A stretch of 64,000 bases of DNA from Cellulomonas aerilata (lineage in GTDB: Bacteria; Actinomycetota; Actinomycetes; Actinomycetales; Cellulomonadaceae), in contig NZ_BJYY01000012.1 in assembly GCF_007991755.1 (NCBI RefSeq), forward strand, positions 1 to 64,000, given 5' to 3'. Of the stretch, positions 1 to 10,755 are shown piece by piece. How positions within the stretch are numbered: the first letter of the stretch is position 1; every line of letters begins with the position of its first letter. The notes beneath the pieces were generated by a model that was not told the origin of the DNA, ran no database searches, and worked only from the letters and a program-made list of their open reading frames with translations. The translations under genes and the position numbers were made by a program.

Positions 1-92
1 GCACGGAGGCACGCCGCTGCGGGCGGCGGGGCGCACGGAGGCACGCCGCTGCGGGCGGCGGGGCGCACGGAGGCACGCCGCTGCGGGCGGCG
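1..92. repeat. 32-bp tandem repeat, about 2.9 copies
   Basis: Three head-to-tail copies of a 32-bp unit start at 1, 33 and 65; the first two are identical and the third is cut at 28 bp. Each unit carries a GCCGC...GCGGC inverted repeat. The array starts at the window edge, so more copies may lie upstream. It sits between an unseen upstream gene and the kinase gene at 195. There are no spacers, so it is not a CRISPR array. It looks like a tandemly amplified terminator hairpin. Confidence 0.85.
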
Positions 93-95
93 TGC
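73..95. terminator. Perfect 9-bp hairpin ending the tandem repeat
   Basis: GCACGCCGC (73-81) pairs with GCGGCGTGC (87-95) around a 5-nt loop. Only the last repeat copy makes the full stem; earlier copies form a shorter one. It probably terminates transcription from the left; there is no T tract, as is common in high-GC actinobacteria. Confidence 0.45.
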
Positions 96-194
96 GCCAC
101 GCCGCCCCGGCGTGGGAGCCTCCCGACCGGGGCCGCCGCAAGGCGGGCCCGCCCACCGTGCCCCGTCCCGACCCCCCCGAACGCTGGAGGACCC

Positions 195-1082
195 GTGGCG
201 ACCCGTCCCCCGGCGGAGCTCGACGTGACGACCGACCTGGTGCGGCGCCTGCTGCGCGAGCAGCACCCGGACCTCGCGGACCTGCCGCTGAGGATCGTCT
301 CCGGCGGGTGGGACAACGTGATCGTGCGCCTGGGCGACCACCTGGCCGTCCGGGTGCCGCGCCGGGAGACGGCCGCCCGGCTCGCCCTGCACGAGCAGCG
401 ATGGCTGCCCGAGATGGCCGACCGGCTCGGCGTCGCGATCCCGGTCCCCGTCCGTGCCGGACGTCCGGGCGCGGGGTACCCGTGGGCGTGGACCGTGGTG
501 CCCTGGTTCGACGGTCTGCCGGCGGCGGGCGTCCCGCGGGGCGACCGCGGCCGGCTGGCGGTCCCGCTCGCGGACGTCGTGGCACGCCTGCACGTCGCGG
601 CGCCGCCGGACGCACCCGACAACCCCTTCCGCGGCGGCACCCTGCGCGACCGGGACGCCGTCGTGCACGAGCGGGTCGCGTCCGGCGCCGTGCCCGCCCC
701 CGACGACGTCCTGGCGGTGTGGGCCGACGCGGCCGCCGTCCCGGGGCGCTCGGGCCCTCCGGTGTGGCTGCACGGCGACCTGCACCCTGCCAACCTGCTG
801 CTCACCGCGGACGGTGACCTGGCGGCCGTGCTGGACTTCGGCGACCTGACCGCCGGGGACCCGGCCACCGACCTGGCCACCGCGTGGCTGACCTTCGACG
901 CGGCCGCACGCCGGGTGTTCCGCGACCGGGTCACCGACCTGACCGGCACCGACGGCGCCACCTGGGTGCGCGCGCGTGGGTGGGCGCTGGCGATGGCGAC
1001 CGCCCTGCTGGCGCACTCGGACGACGACCCGGCGTTCGCGCTCCTCGGCCGGGAGACGATCGCGCAGGTGCTCGCGGACTGA
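195..1082 (+). CDS. Aminoglycoside phosphotransferase (APH) family kinase
   Basis: A 295-residue soluble protein of the APH/choline-kinase fold. The catalytic loop HGDLHPAN is at residues 193-200 (D195 the likely base) and the metal-binding DFGD at 214-217. The family phosphorylates aminoglycosides, macrolides or small metabolites; the substrate cannot be read from the sequence, and most chromosomal actinobacterial members are not proven resistance enzymes. The GTG start is supported by GGAGG at 186-190, 4 nt upstream. The gene stands alone, convergent with the xylanase gene, with three hairpins between them. Confidence 0.85.
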   Translation: MATRPPAELDVTTDLVRRLLREQHPDLADLPLRIVSGGWDNVIVRLGDHLAVRVPRRETAARLALHEQRWLPEMADRLGVAIPVPVRAGRPGAGYPWAWTVVPWFDGLPAAGVPRGDRGRLAVPLADVVARLHVAAPPDAPDNPFRGGTLRDRDAVVHERVASGAVPAPDDVLAVWADAAAVPGRSGPPVWLHGDLHPANLLLTADGDLAAVLDFGDLTAGDPATDLATAWLTFDAAARRVFRDRVTDLTGTDGATWVRARGWALAMATALLAHSDDDPAFALLGRETIAQVLAD

Positions 1083-1090
1083 CGTGCCCT

Positions 1091-1119
1091 CCCCGGCGCC
1101 CCGGCCCGGGGCGCCGGGG
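1091..1119. terminator. GC-rich terminator hairpin
   Basis: A near-perfect palindrome: the 14-bp arms 1091-1104 and 1106-1119 are fully complementary, which in practice gives about a 12-bp stem with a small loop. It begins 9 nt after the stop of the kinase gene. Confidence 0.65.
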
Positions 1120-1134
1120 TGACCACGGACGCAC

Positions 1135-1170
1135 CGGAGCCCCGCTCGCCCGAGGGCGAACGGGGCTCCG
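1135..1170. terminator. Second hairpin between convergent genes
   Basis: Arms 1135-1150 and 1155-1170 pair over 16 positions with one mismatch and a 4-nt loop. It is the second of three consecutive stem-loops in the gap between the kinase and xylanase genes. Confidence 0.6.
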
Positions 1171-1186
1171 TCCACGTCAGAGCCGG

Positions 1187-1217
1187 TGACCCTCGGCCCG
1201 TGCGGGGCCGAGGGTCA
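1187..1217. terminator. Third hairpin, at the xylanase 3' end
   Basis: Arms TGACCCTCGGCCC (1187-1199) and GGGCCGAGGGTCA (1205-1217) are perfectly complementary with a 5-nt loop. It lies 11 nt beyond the stop codon of the minus-strand xylanase gene and probably serves that transcript. Confidence 0.65.
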
Positions 1218-1228
1218 TCGGTGTGGCG

Positions 1229-4200
1229 TCACTGGGTGACGGTGGTGACCAGCCGGCTGAGGTTGTCGGCCGGCGCCTGCTCCGTCGTGGTCGACACCGC
1301 GCCGCCGACGGCGGTGACGGTGCTGCCCTTCTTGCCGTCCACCTTGCCGGTGACCGTGACGGTCACCGAGGCGCCCGGCGCCAACGTGGGCACGACCACC
1401 CGCATGCCGGTCAGCTTGGTGCCGTTCACCGTCGCCGAGCCGGCGCCGGCGCCCGTGCCGGCGGTGATCTTGCTCAGGCCCGTGGTGGACAGCACCGCGG
1501 TGACGCCCTCGGCCGTCGACGGTCCGGCGTTGGTGACCGTGAGGGCGTAGCTCGCCGTCCCCCCGGCGCGCACCGTGGACGGACCCGTGACGACGGCGGT
1601 GAGGTCCACCACCGGCTTGGTCACGACGACCCGGAACGTCCCGGGCCGGGCCGCGTTCCCGGCGGCGTCGGTCGCCGAGCAGGTCACCGTGGTGGTGCCG
1701 ACGGGGAACCGGGAGCCGGAGGCCGGCGAGCAGGTCGGCGTCAGGACGCCGTCCCGGGTGTCCCCGGCCTCGGGGAGGTCGTAGCGGACCACGGCACCCG
1801 TGCTGTCCGACGCGACGGCGGTGACGGTGTCGTGCCCGCCGATGCGGGGCGGCAGGACGTCGGCAGGACGCGTGGCCAGCCTGGCCGGGTCCACGATGCC
1901 CCAGTACGCCGGGGTCGCCTGCAGGTCGTCGTCGAACGGCAGCGGCGACTCCCACGGGCGGGCCGCCGGCCACGTCCGCAGCCAGCTGCGGGCGTTGTCC
2001 AGGCCCCAGAAGGTCACCGACTCCAGCGAGTCCGCGTGCGTGCGCAGCATGGCGAACATGTCGCGGTAGTAGTACCCGACCTCGGTCTCCGCGTCACCGG
2101 CCGGCATCGCCGCCGAGTGCTGCGGGACCGTGCCGGCGCTGACGTCCGCGCCGTTGTTCTCCTTGGAGCTGCTGACGTCGAGCTCGGTGATGACCTGGAG
2201 CAGCGTCGGGTCGAGCTGCTCCACGGCCGTCAGCGACTCGTCGAGCCACTGGACAGGCCGGGCGAAGTCGACGTGGGCCTGGTGCCCCACGCCGTCGATC
2301 GGGACACCGCGCGCCTGGAGCGCGGCGACCAGCTCGAGGTAGTCGGCCCGCTTGGTCGGCATCTCGGTGTTGTAGTCGTTGATGAACAGCTTCTGGGCCG
2401 GGAAGTAGGTGTCGGCGAGGCGGAACGCGTCGTCGACGAACGACTCACCGAGCACCTGGAACCAGCGGCTGCTGCGCATGTCGTGCGGGTTGTCGGTCTC
2501 GCCGTCGTCGATGACCTCGTTGACGACGTCCCACGCCCAGATCGGGCTGTCGCCGTTCGGGTACCGCGCGTCGATGTGGTCCGCGATGCCCTTGATGTGG
2601 CGCTCCATGCGGGCCCGGAGGATCGCCTGGTCCGCGGGGCTGCTGGTCAGGTCGCGGGCGCCGTCCTTGAAGAACCACGCCGGGGTCTGCGAGTGCCACA
2701 CCAGCACGTGCCCGTACACCTGCACGTCGTTGGCGTCGGCGTAGTCCAGCAGCCGGTCGAGGTTGGTGAAGTTGAACGTCCCCTCGGTCGGCTGGACGAC
2801 CTCGGGCTTGCCGTCGTTCTCCGGGGAGAACGTGTCGAAGTGCTTGAGGAACAGCTGCGACGGGCGCCCCACGGTCTCCCGCTGGTCGATCGCGGCACTG
2901 ACGTGCTCGATGCCCTGGGCACCCAGCACGTCCTTGAGCGCGGGGATGTCCTGGATCGGCGTCAGCACGATCGGCGCGAGCGAGAAGTCGTCGATGAGGA
3001 AGCTCACGCCGGCGTCGCCCTCGACGTACACCTGAGCCCGGTCGACCCGCCCTCCGAGCGTGTAGGTGCCCTTCAGCTGCGTCCACCCGCCCGCGGTGAC
3101 GACCCCGCCGACCACGCTGTCGTAGTTCTCCGCCGTGCCCGTGTTGCGCTGGACCGAGACCTTCAGCGAAGCCGAAGGTGCCCCGGCCGGGAGCTTGGCC
3201 CACACTGAGATCCCGACGGTCGTGCCGACCGGCAGCGCGCCGGTGACGTCCAGCGTGGCGCCCTCGAACGCCTGGGCGCGGTCAGTCACCGACAGGCTGC
3301 CGGTGCCCTGGTGCGCGTCCGTGCTCAGCGCGGTCGTCGCGCCGCCGCGGGGGCCCCAGCCGTCGGTGCCGTCCTCGAAGGTGGAGGTCACCGTGGTCGG
3401 CGCGGTCGCGGGGGCGATGCCGCCCTGCGGGAGCGCGAAGGTCCACCCGGCGGCCAGCCGCTCGGACACGACCGTCCGGACCGCCGCGATGCCGTTGGCA
3501 CGGTTGGCCGGACCGTCGTGGACCAGGACGACCGCGCCCGGCGTGACCGCCTTGCGGAGGTTCGCGGTCAGCGTGGCCTCGCTCAGGTCGTTGCCGTCCC
3601 AGTCGGAGATGACGTTGCCGAGCCCGAGCGGCTGCATGCCCAGGGCTGCGGCGACCTCGCCGGTGACGCCCCAGCTGCCGTTCGGCGCACGCCAGTACGG
3701 GACCTTCTGCTGCGGGTCGCCCAGGGCGCTGCGGATGATGGCCAGGTTCGCCTTGAGGTCCGTCTCGACCTGCGCGTGCGTCCAGGACGCCATGTCGGCG
3801 TGGGTCGCGCTGTGGTTGCACAGGGTGTGACCCTCGGCGACGATCCGCTTGAGCAGCTCGGCGCCTCCCGGGGCGCGCACCTGCGAGCCGATCACGCAGA
3901 ACGTGGCCTTGACGTCCTCGGCCTTGAGGACGTCCAGCAGCGCTGCGGTCTCGCCGCCGGTGTTGGGCCCGTCGTCGAAGGTGAGCGCCGCCACGTTCCC
4001 GTTGCCTCGCGCAGCCGACACCGGCGTCGTGGTCGGGTCCACCGCACCGCCGGGCACGAAGGCCGGGTCGGGCGTCGGCGTCCACGGCTCCGCGACGCTC
4101 GTGCCGGCGGGCGCGGTGATCCGGACGTCGTCCACGAGGTAGCTGTACGCAGCGGTGGTGCCGTCCGAGAGCGCGTCCGTGCCGATGTAGACCTGCAGCG

Positions 4201-5074
4201 CCGCAGGGTCGGTGCCGGCGGGCGCGGTGAAGGTGCCGGAGACGGTCGTCCACCCGGCGGCGGTCATCGTGGCGTTGCCGACCCAGTCGAAGGCGGGCTT
4301 CACCACGAAGCGGATGCCCGCGGAGCCCGGGGTCCCCTCGGCGAGCTTCGCCTGCATCGAGAGCGTGTACTGGGTCCCGGGCTTCAGCAGCCCGGCCGGC
4401 GACTGGATGCCGTCGTAGTCGTTCGCCCGGCCGGCCACCAGCAGTGCCGTGTCACCGTCGGCGTCCGGGAACGAGAGCGCCGGTCCACCGCTCTGGGTCC
4501 ACGGCGAGAAGGACGCGTCCTCGAAGTCGTCGGAACTGACCGTCGTGGGGCCCGCCGCGGGCCCGGTGATGCGGATGTCGTCGACGAGGTAGCTGTACGC
4601 AGCGCCGAGGTCGCCGGTGCCGATGTAGGCACGCAGGCTCGCCGGGTCCGCGCCCGCCGGGGCGGTGAACGTGCCGGTCACCGTCGTCCAGGCGTCGGCC
4701 GTCATCGTGGTGTTGCCGACCCAGGTGAAGGCCGGCTGCACGACGAAGCGGATGCCCGCCGAGCCCTCGGTGCCGGGCGCGAGCTTCGCCTGCATGGAGA
4801 ACGTGTACGCCGTGCCGGCCCGCAGCAGGTTGGCGGGCGACGTGATGCCGTCGTAGTCGTTCGCACGGTTGCTCACCAGCAGGGCCTTGTCCCCGTCAGC
4901 GTCGACGACCGACAGGGTCGGGCCGCCGCTCTGCGTCCACGGTGCCACGTCACCGTTCTCGAAGTCCGTGCTCAGGACGGTGACGTCGGCGGCCTGGGCG
5001 GTGGAGCCCACGCCTGTCACGAGCGAGGCGACGACGGCACACACGGCCATCAGCGCGGTCAAAGGTCGACTCAT
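1229..5074 (-). CDS. Secreted multidomain GH10 endo-xylanase / CE4 polysaccharide deacetylase
   Basis: A 1281-residue modular enzyme for xylan breakdown. Order: signal peptide (1-29); two near-duplicate carbohydrate-binding-like modules (about 32-175 and 176-322, each with a WTQSGGP start and a YSYLVDD end); a NodB/CE4 deacetylase (about 355-552) with TFDDGP at 365-370, metal ligands H421 and H425, RAPNGSW at 462-468 and H519; a third CBM-like module (about 560-700); a GH10 catalytic domain (about 705-1060) with WHSQTPAW at 793-800, acid/base E853 and nucleophile E964; then a HYR-like module (about 1075-1153) and a DUF11-like C-terminus. The deacetylase probably removes acetyl groups from the xylan that GH10 cleaves (inference from family roles). 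AGGAG at 5084-5088 supports the ATG start. A LacI-type tandem operator lies upstream. Confidence 0.92.
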   Translation of the reverse strand: MSRPLTALMAVCAVVASLVTGVGSTAQAADVTVLSTDFENGDVAPWTQSGGPTLSVVDADGDKALLVSNRANDYDGITSPANLLRAGTAYTFSMQAKLAPGTEGSAGIRFVVQPAFTWVGNTTMTADAWTTVTGTFTAPAGADPASLRAYIGTGDLGAAYSYLVDDIRITGPAAGPTTVSSDDFEDASFSPWTQSGGPALSFPDADGDTALLVAGRANDYDGIQSPAGLLKPGTQYTLSMQAKLAEGTPGSAGIRFVVKPAFDWVGNATMTAAGWTTVSGTFTAPAGTDPAALQVYIGTDALSDGTTAAYSYLVDDVRITAPAGTSVAEPWTPTPDPAFVPGGAVDPTTTPVSAARGNGNVAALTFDDGPNTGGETAALLDVLKAEDVKATFCVIGSQVRAPGGAELLKRIVAEGHTLCNHSATHADMASWTHAQVETDLKANLAIIRSALGDPQQKVPYWRAPNGSWGVTGEVAAALGMQPLGLGNVISDWDGNDLSEATLTANLRKAVTPGAVVLVHDGPANRANGIAAVRTVVSERLAAGWTFALPQGGIAPATAPTTVTSTFEDGTDGWGPRGGATTALSTDAHQGTGSLSVTDRAQAFEGATLDVTGALPVGTTVGISVWAKLPAGAPSASLKVSVQRNTGTAENYDSVVGGVVTAGGWTQLKGTYTLGGRVDRAQVYVEGDAGVSFLIDDFSLAPIVLTPIQDIPALKDVLGAQGIEHVSAAIDQRETVGRPSQLFLKHFDTFSPENDGKPEVVQPTEGTFNFTNLDRLLDYADANDVQVYGHVLVWHSQTPAWFFKDGARDLTSSPADQAILRARMERHIKGIADHIDARYPNGDSPIWAWDVVNEVIDDGETDNPHDMRSSRWFQVLGESFVDDAFRLADTYFPAQKLFINDYNTEMPTKRADYLELVAALQARGVPIDGVGHQAHVDFARPVQWLDESLTAVEQLDPTLLQVITELDVSSSKENNGADVSAGTVPQHSAAMPAGDAETEVGYYYRDMFAMLRTHADSLESVTFWGLDNARSWLRTWPAARPWESPLPFDDDLQATPAYWGIVDPARLATRPADVLPPRIGGHDTVTAVASDSTGAVVRYDLPEAGDTRDGVLTPTCSPASGSRFPVGTTTVTCSATDAAGNAARPGTFRVVVTKPVVDLTAVVTGPSTVRAGGTASYALTVTNAGPSTAEGVTAVLSTTGLSKITAGTGAGAGSATVNGTKLTGMRVVVPTLAPGASVTVTVTGKVDGKKGSTVTAVGGAVSTTTEQAPADNLSRLVTTVTQ

Positions 5075-5135
5075 CAGTGAGTGCTCCTGGGTGTGAGGGG
5101 GGCCCGCGCTCAGGGCGCGGCGCGGCCCGCGACTT

Positions 5136-5161
5136 CGATACCGTTATCGAAACCGTTATCG
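5136..5161. promoter_or_regulatory. Tandem LacI-type operator upstream of the xylanase gene
   Basis: Two overlapping 14-bp boxes, CGATACCGTTATCG (5136-5149) and CGAAACCGTTATCG (5148-5161), are spaced 12 bp apart; the first is a CGATA...TATCG palindrome. They lie 62-87 bp upstream of the xylanase start. Such CG-centred A/T-armed palindromes are typical of LacI-family sugar repressors, so xylo-oligosaccharide induction is likely (inference). The rest of the gene-free stretch 5075-5376 holds the RBS and the terminator at 5325-5364; I see no coding signal in it. Confidence 0.6.
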
Positions 5162-5324
5162 CAGTCGAACACGGGAACGTTCCGTCCGTCAAGAACCTGA
5201 TCTGACGTCGGGACGATCGCGTCCCCTGCCGACGCGTCACGCGCGCGTGTCGGGGCGGACCTGCCGTCGGACCCGATCGCACGCGCGACGGGTCGACCGG
5301 GGTCACCCGGACGAGTGCTGCCGA

Positions 5325-5364
5325 GGCCGTCCGGACGGGTGGCCCCGCGCCGTCCGGACCGGCC
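5325..5364. terminator. Hairpin downstream of the DUF1801 gene
   Basis: Arm 5325-5337 pairs with 5351-5364 through a 13-bp stem with one bulged base and a 13-nt loop, 12 nt past the stop of the minus-strand DUF1801 gene. Confidence 0.45.
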
Positions 5365-5376
5365 GTCGGTGGGGCG

Positions 5377-5835
5377 TCAGTCGCGCGCGGGCGGCCAGGC
5401 GCGCTGCGTGGTGGTCGCGTACGAGCGCGCGACCATCGCCTCGAGCACCCCGAGGTCGACCTTCGCCAGGTCCTTGAGGTACAGGCAGGACCTGCCCAGC
5501 GTGTGCGGTCCGAGGCGGGCCAGGTCGTCGGCGTGCTGCTCGAACCCCTCCATGAGGTAGACCGTGGTGGACGCCTTGCGGGGCGAGAACCCGACGGCGG
5601 CCATGTCGCCCTCGCGCCCGGTCGCGTACACGTAGTGGTACGACCCGAACCCGACGATGGACGGTCCCCACATGCGCGGCGGCTCGCCTGTCGCGCGCTG
5701 CATCAGCTCGAGCAGCGTCTGCGCGTCCCGGCGCCGGACGTCGTGCTCCACGCCGGCGACGAACCGGGCGACGTCGGCGCCGGTCGGCACGGTCGACGTG
5801 CCCGGCGTGGACCCGGAGGACTCGGTGGTGGCCAT
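5377..5835 (-). CDS. DUF1801 domain protein
   Basis: A 152-residue soluble protein. It has the DUF1801/YdhG-like layout: a short Ser/Thr-rich N-terminus, then residues 25-145 with PPRMWGPSIVGFG, a conserved YHYVY segment and LGRSCLYLKDL. The family is small and has no settled biochemical role. The start is an ATG behind a GGGAGG sequence. It lies downstream of aconitase on the same strand but after a terminator-like hairpin, so it is probably transcribed separately. The function is unknown. Confidence 0.8.
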   Translation of the reverse strand: MATTESSGSTPGTSTVPTGADVARFVAGVEHDVRRRDAQTLLELMQRATGEPPRMWGPSIVGFGSYHYVYATGREGDMAAVGFSPRKASTTVYLMEGFEQHADDLARLGPHTLGRSCLYLKDLAKVDLGVLEAMVARSYATTTQRAWPPARD

Positions 5836-5898
5836 GGCGGCATCCTCCCGCGGCCAGCGCCCGAGGGGCCAGCCACGCGGGGTCCCGGGCAGACGGAC

Positions 5899-5930
5899 GG
5901 GACGCCCACCCCCGCAGGGGTGGACGCCCC
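5899..5930. terminator. Hairpin downstream of the aconitase gene
   Basis: Arms 5899-5912 and 5917-5930 pair at 12 of 14 positions around a 4-nt loop, 32 nt past the aconitase stop on the minus strand. Confidence 0.5.
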
Positions 5931-5961
5931 GTCGACGTCCGCGCGACCGCGCGAGCGGGTG

Positions 5962-8826
<2,865 letters not shown>

Positions 8827-8918
8827 GAGTGCTCCTTCGCTGACGAGTGCACGGCGACCGAGAGGGTCGCCGGCCGTGGCGGGGGGCCGGGTCCGCGTCG
8901 TGGCGGGCGGCCGCTAGA

Positions 8919-8943
8919 TATCTTGACGTCAAGATACATCGTA
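8919..8943 (-). promoter_or_regulatory. Aconitase promoter with 18-bp palindromic operator
   Basis: TATCTTGACGTCAAGATA at 8919-8936 is a perfect palindrome about 93 bp upstream of the start. A minus-strand -10-like TACGAT (8938-8943) abuts it, so the palindrome would cover the transcription start, a repressor position. The TTGA-N2-TCAA core resembles MarR/TetR-type operators. I cannot name the regulator, and none is encoded next to the gene. Confidence 0.6.
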
Positions 8944-9067
8944 CCGGTCCGGCGGGGTACGGACACGCCGGGCAGCGCGCGTCCCGGACCGACCGGACGG
9001 GCCGGCCGGTCCGGGACGCACCGATCACGCCGTCGTGCGCTGCACCGACGTGCTCGTGCCGGCGTGC

Positions 9068-9253
9068 TCAGCCCGGCGTCGTCGAGGCCTGCTCCGCCGC
9101 CAGCGCCTCGGCGGCCCGGCGCTCGTGCTCCACCGCGCGGTCGTGCGCACGGTGGTCGTACTCCGGCGTCCCGGCCTTGCGAGCCTCGGCCGCCGCGATG
9201 CGCCCGGCCTCGACGTACCGCTTGGCCGCCTCGCTCACGTGCGTCTCTGTCAC
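9068..9253 (-). CDS. Small hypothetical Ala/Glu/Arg-rich protein
   Basis: A 61-residue protein, probably mostly helical, rich in Ala, Glu and Arg, with a SEAAKRYVEAGRIAAAEARKAG segment-like amphipathic first half. I do not recognise a family. The GTG start at 9253 is chosen because GAAGGGG lies 9 nt upstream; a longer open frame to 9382 reads through unlikely Arg/Pro/Gly sequence. It follows the RNA methyltransferase on the same strand after about 100 bp. No membrane segment, Cys pair or signal peptide is visible. Confidence 0.5.
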   Translation of the reverse strand: MTETHVSEAAKRYVEAGRIAAAEARKAGTPEYDHRAHDRAVEHERRAAEALAAEQASTTPG

Positions 9254-9354
9254 GGGTCCACGCCCCTTCCGTCGAGCGCCCGTGGGGCCCGGGCGCCACG
9301 CGGTCGACGCTATTGCGCCCGGGCACGCGGGGCCAGCCGCGCGGGCGCGGGACC

Positions 9355-10755
9355 TCAGCCCCGCTGCAGCACCGCGACGCACTCGACGTGGTGGGTCATC
9401 GGGAACAGGTCGAACGCCCGCAGCCCGGTCAGGCCGTACCCCGCCTCGGCCAGGTAGGACACGTCACGGGCCAGGGCGGCGGGGTCGCACGCGACGTAGA
9501 CAACCCGCTCCGGCCGCAGCTCGGCGATCGCGGCGACGACCTTGCGCCCGGCACCGACGCGCGGCGGGTCCAGCACCACCGCGTCGGCGTGCACGACGTC
9601 GGAGTCGGCGTCCACCGCGCCGGACAGCACCCGGGCGACCTCGCCGGCGTGCAGCTCGACGTTGCGCCGGTCGTGCACGTTGCGGCGGGCGTCGCGGACC
9701 GCGCGCTCGTCCCCCTCGACGCTGACCACCTCACCGGTCGGCCCGACGGCGTCCGCCAGCGGCAGGGTGAACAGCCCGGCCCCGGCGTACAGGTCCAGCA
9801 CGGTGGCGCCGTCGACGTCCCCGAGGGCCTCGAGCACCGCACCGGCGAGCACCGCCGGCGCCTCGCGGTGCACCTGCCAGAAGCCGTCCGCGGCCACCCG
9901 GTAGGTGTACTCGCGGTCCCCCAGGCGCAGGTGCTCGCGCACGACCGTCCGGGCGTTGGGGCGCGTGTCGGCGCGGCCGCCCACGTTCGGGACGCCGTCG
10001 ACGAGGACGAGGGGCGCGTCCCCCGCCGGCGCGACCGCCTCGATGCGGGCGCCCGGCTGCCACCGGCGGTCGAAGAGACCGAGGTCGGCGATCGCCTCGG
10101 CGGCCAGCGGCATCGCGGTCAGCGCGTGCACCTCGTGCGACCGGTGCCCGAGCATCCCGGCCCGCCCCGAGGCGTCCGCGACCAGGTCGATGCGCGAGCG
10201 CCAGCCCAGGCCGCCGCGCTCGTCGTCCCCGGGCGCGGCCTCCACCACGACGTCGCGCTCGTCCTTCGCCAGCCGGCGCAGCTGCTCGGCGACGACGGCG
10301 GCCTTCCACGCCCGCTGCGCCGGCAGCGCGACGTGCGCGAGCTCGCCGCCACCCACGCCCCCGGGACCCGCCTCGGGCCACGCCGAGGGCACCCGGTCCG
10401 GCGACGCCTGGAGCACCTCGACAGCGTCGGCGCGCCAGAACGAGGCGGCCGGACCGGTCTCGGACAGCCGCGCACGCACACGCTCGCCGGGCAGCGCGTG
10501 CCGGACGAACACCACGCGGCCCCGCCCCCCCGGCGAGGCCCCGTCCTCGAGCCGGGCGACGCAGTGGCCGCCGTGCGCGACCGGTCCGACCTCGAGCTCG
10601 ACCACGCGGCCGTCGGCCTCGCCGGTCGCACGCGCGGGGCGCGCGGTCCGGGGCGGACGAGCCTGCCGGCGAGGGCCGGCCTGCCGGTCGGTGCGCCGGT
10701 CCTCGGGGCCGTCGGTGCGTCGGCGGTCGGGTCGGCGGGGGTGCTCAGTAGCCAC
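9355..10755 (-). CDS. TrmA/RumA-family class I SAM-dependent RNA methyltransferase
   Basis: A 466-residue enzyme of the RNA 5-methyluridine methyltransferase family. Residues 1-45 are a basic, disordered Arg/Pro/Asp-rich extension. A TRAM RNA-binding domain follows (about 48-110). The C-terminal Rossmann domain has the SAM motif DLYAGAGLF, LDPPRVGAG, the nucleophile in ACDPAALARD and the general-base Glu in HHVECV. I see no N-terminal Cys cluster, so unlike RumA it probably lacks the Fe-S centre. The GTG start lies inside the last codons of the upstream permease (11-nt overlap), implying translational coupling. Synteny matches M. tuberculosis Rv2689c. The RNA target is unknown. Confidence 0.88.
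   Translation of the reverse strand: MATEHPRRPDRRRTDGPEDRRTDRQAGPRRQARPPRTARPARATGEADGRVVELEVGPVAHGGHCVARLEDGASPGGRGRVVFVRHALPGERVRARLSETGPAASFWRADAVEVLQASPDRVPSAWPEAGPGGVGGGELAHVALPAQRAWKAAVVAEQLRRLAKDERDVVVEAAPGDDERGGLGWRSRIDLVADASGRAGMLGHRSHEVHALTAMPLAAEAIADLGLFDRRWQPGARIEAVAPAGDAPLVLVDGVPNVGGRADTRPNARTVVREHLRLGDREYTYRVAADGFWQVHREAPAVLAGAVLEALGDVDGATVLDLYAGAGLFTLPLADAVGPTGEVVSVEGDERAVRDARRNVHDRRNVELHAGEVARVLSGAVDADSDVVHADAVVLDPPRVGAGRKVVAAIAELRPERVVYVACDPAALARDVSYLAEAGYGLTGLRAFDLFPMTHHVECVAVLQRG

Noticed and set aside
1-92. Possible CRISPR array
   Set aside because: Repeats are head to tail without spacers and no cas gene is in the window.
195-1082. Calling the APH-family gene an antibiotic resistance determinant
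   Set aside because: Only the fold and catalytic motifs are visible; most chromosomal members have unknown substrates.
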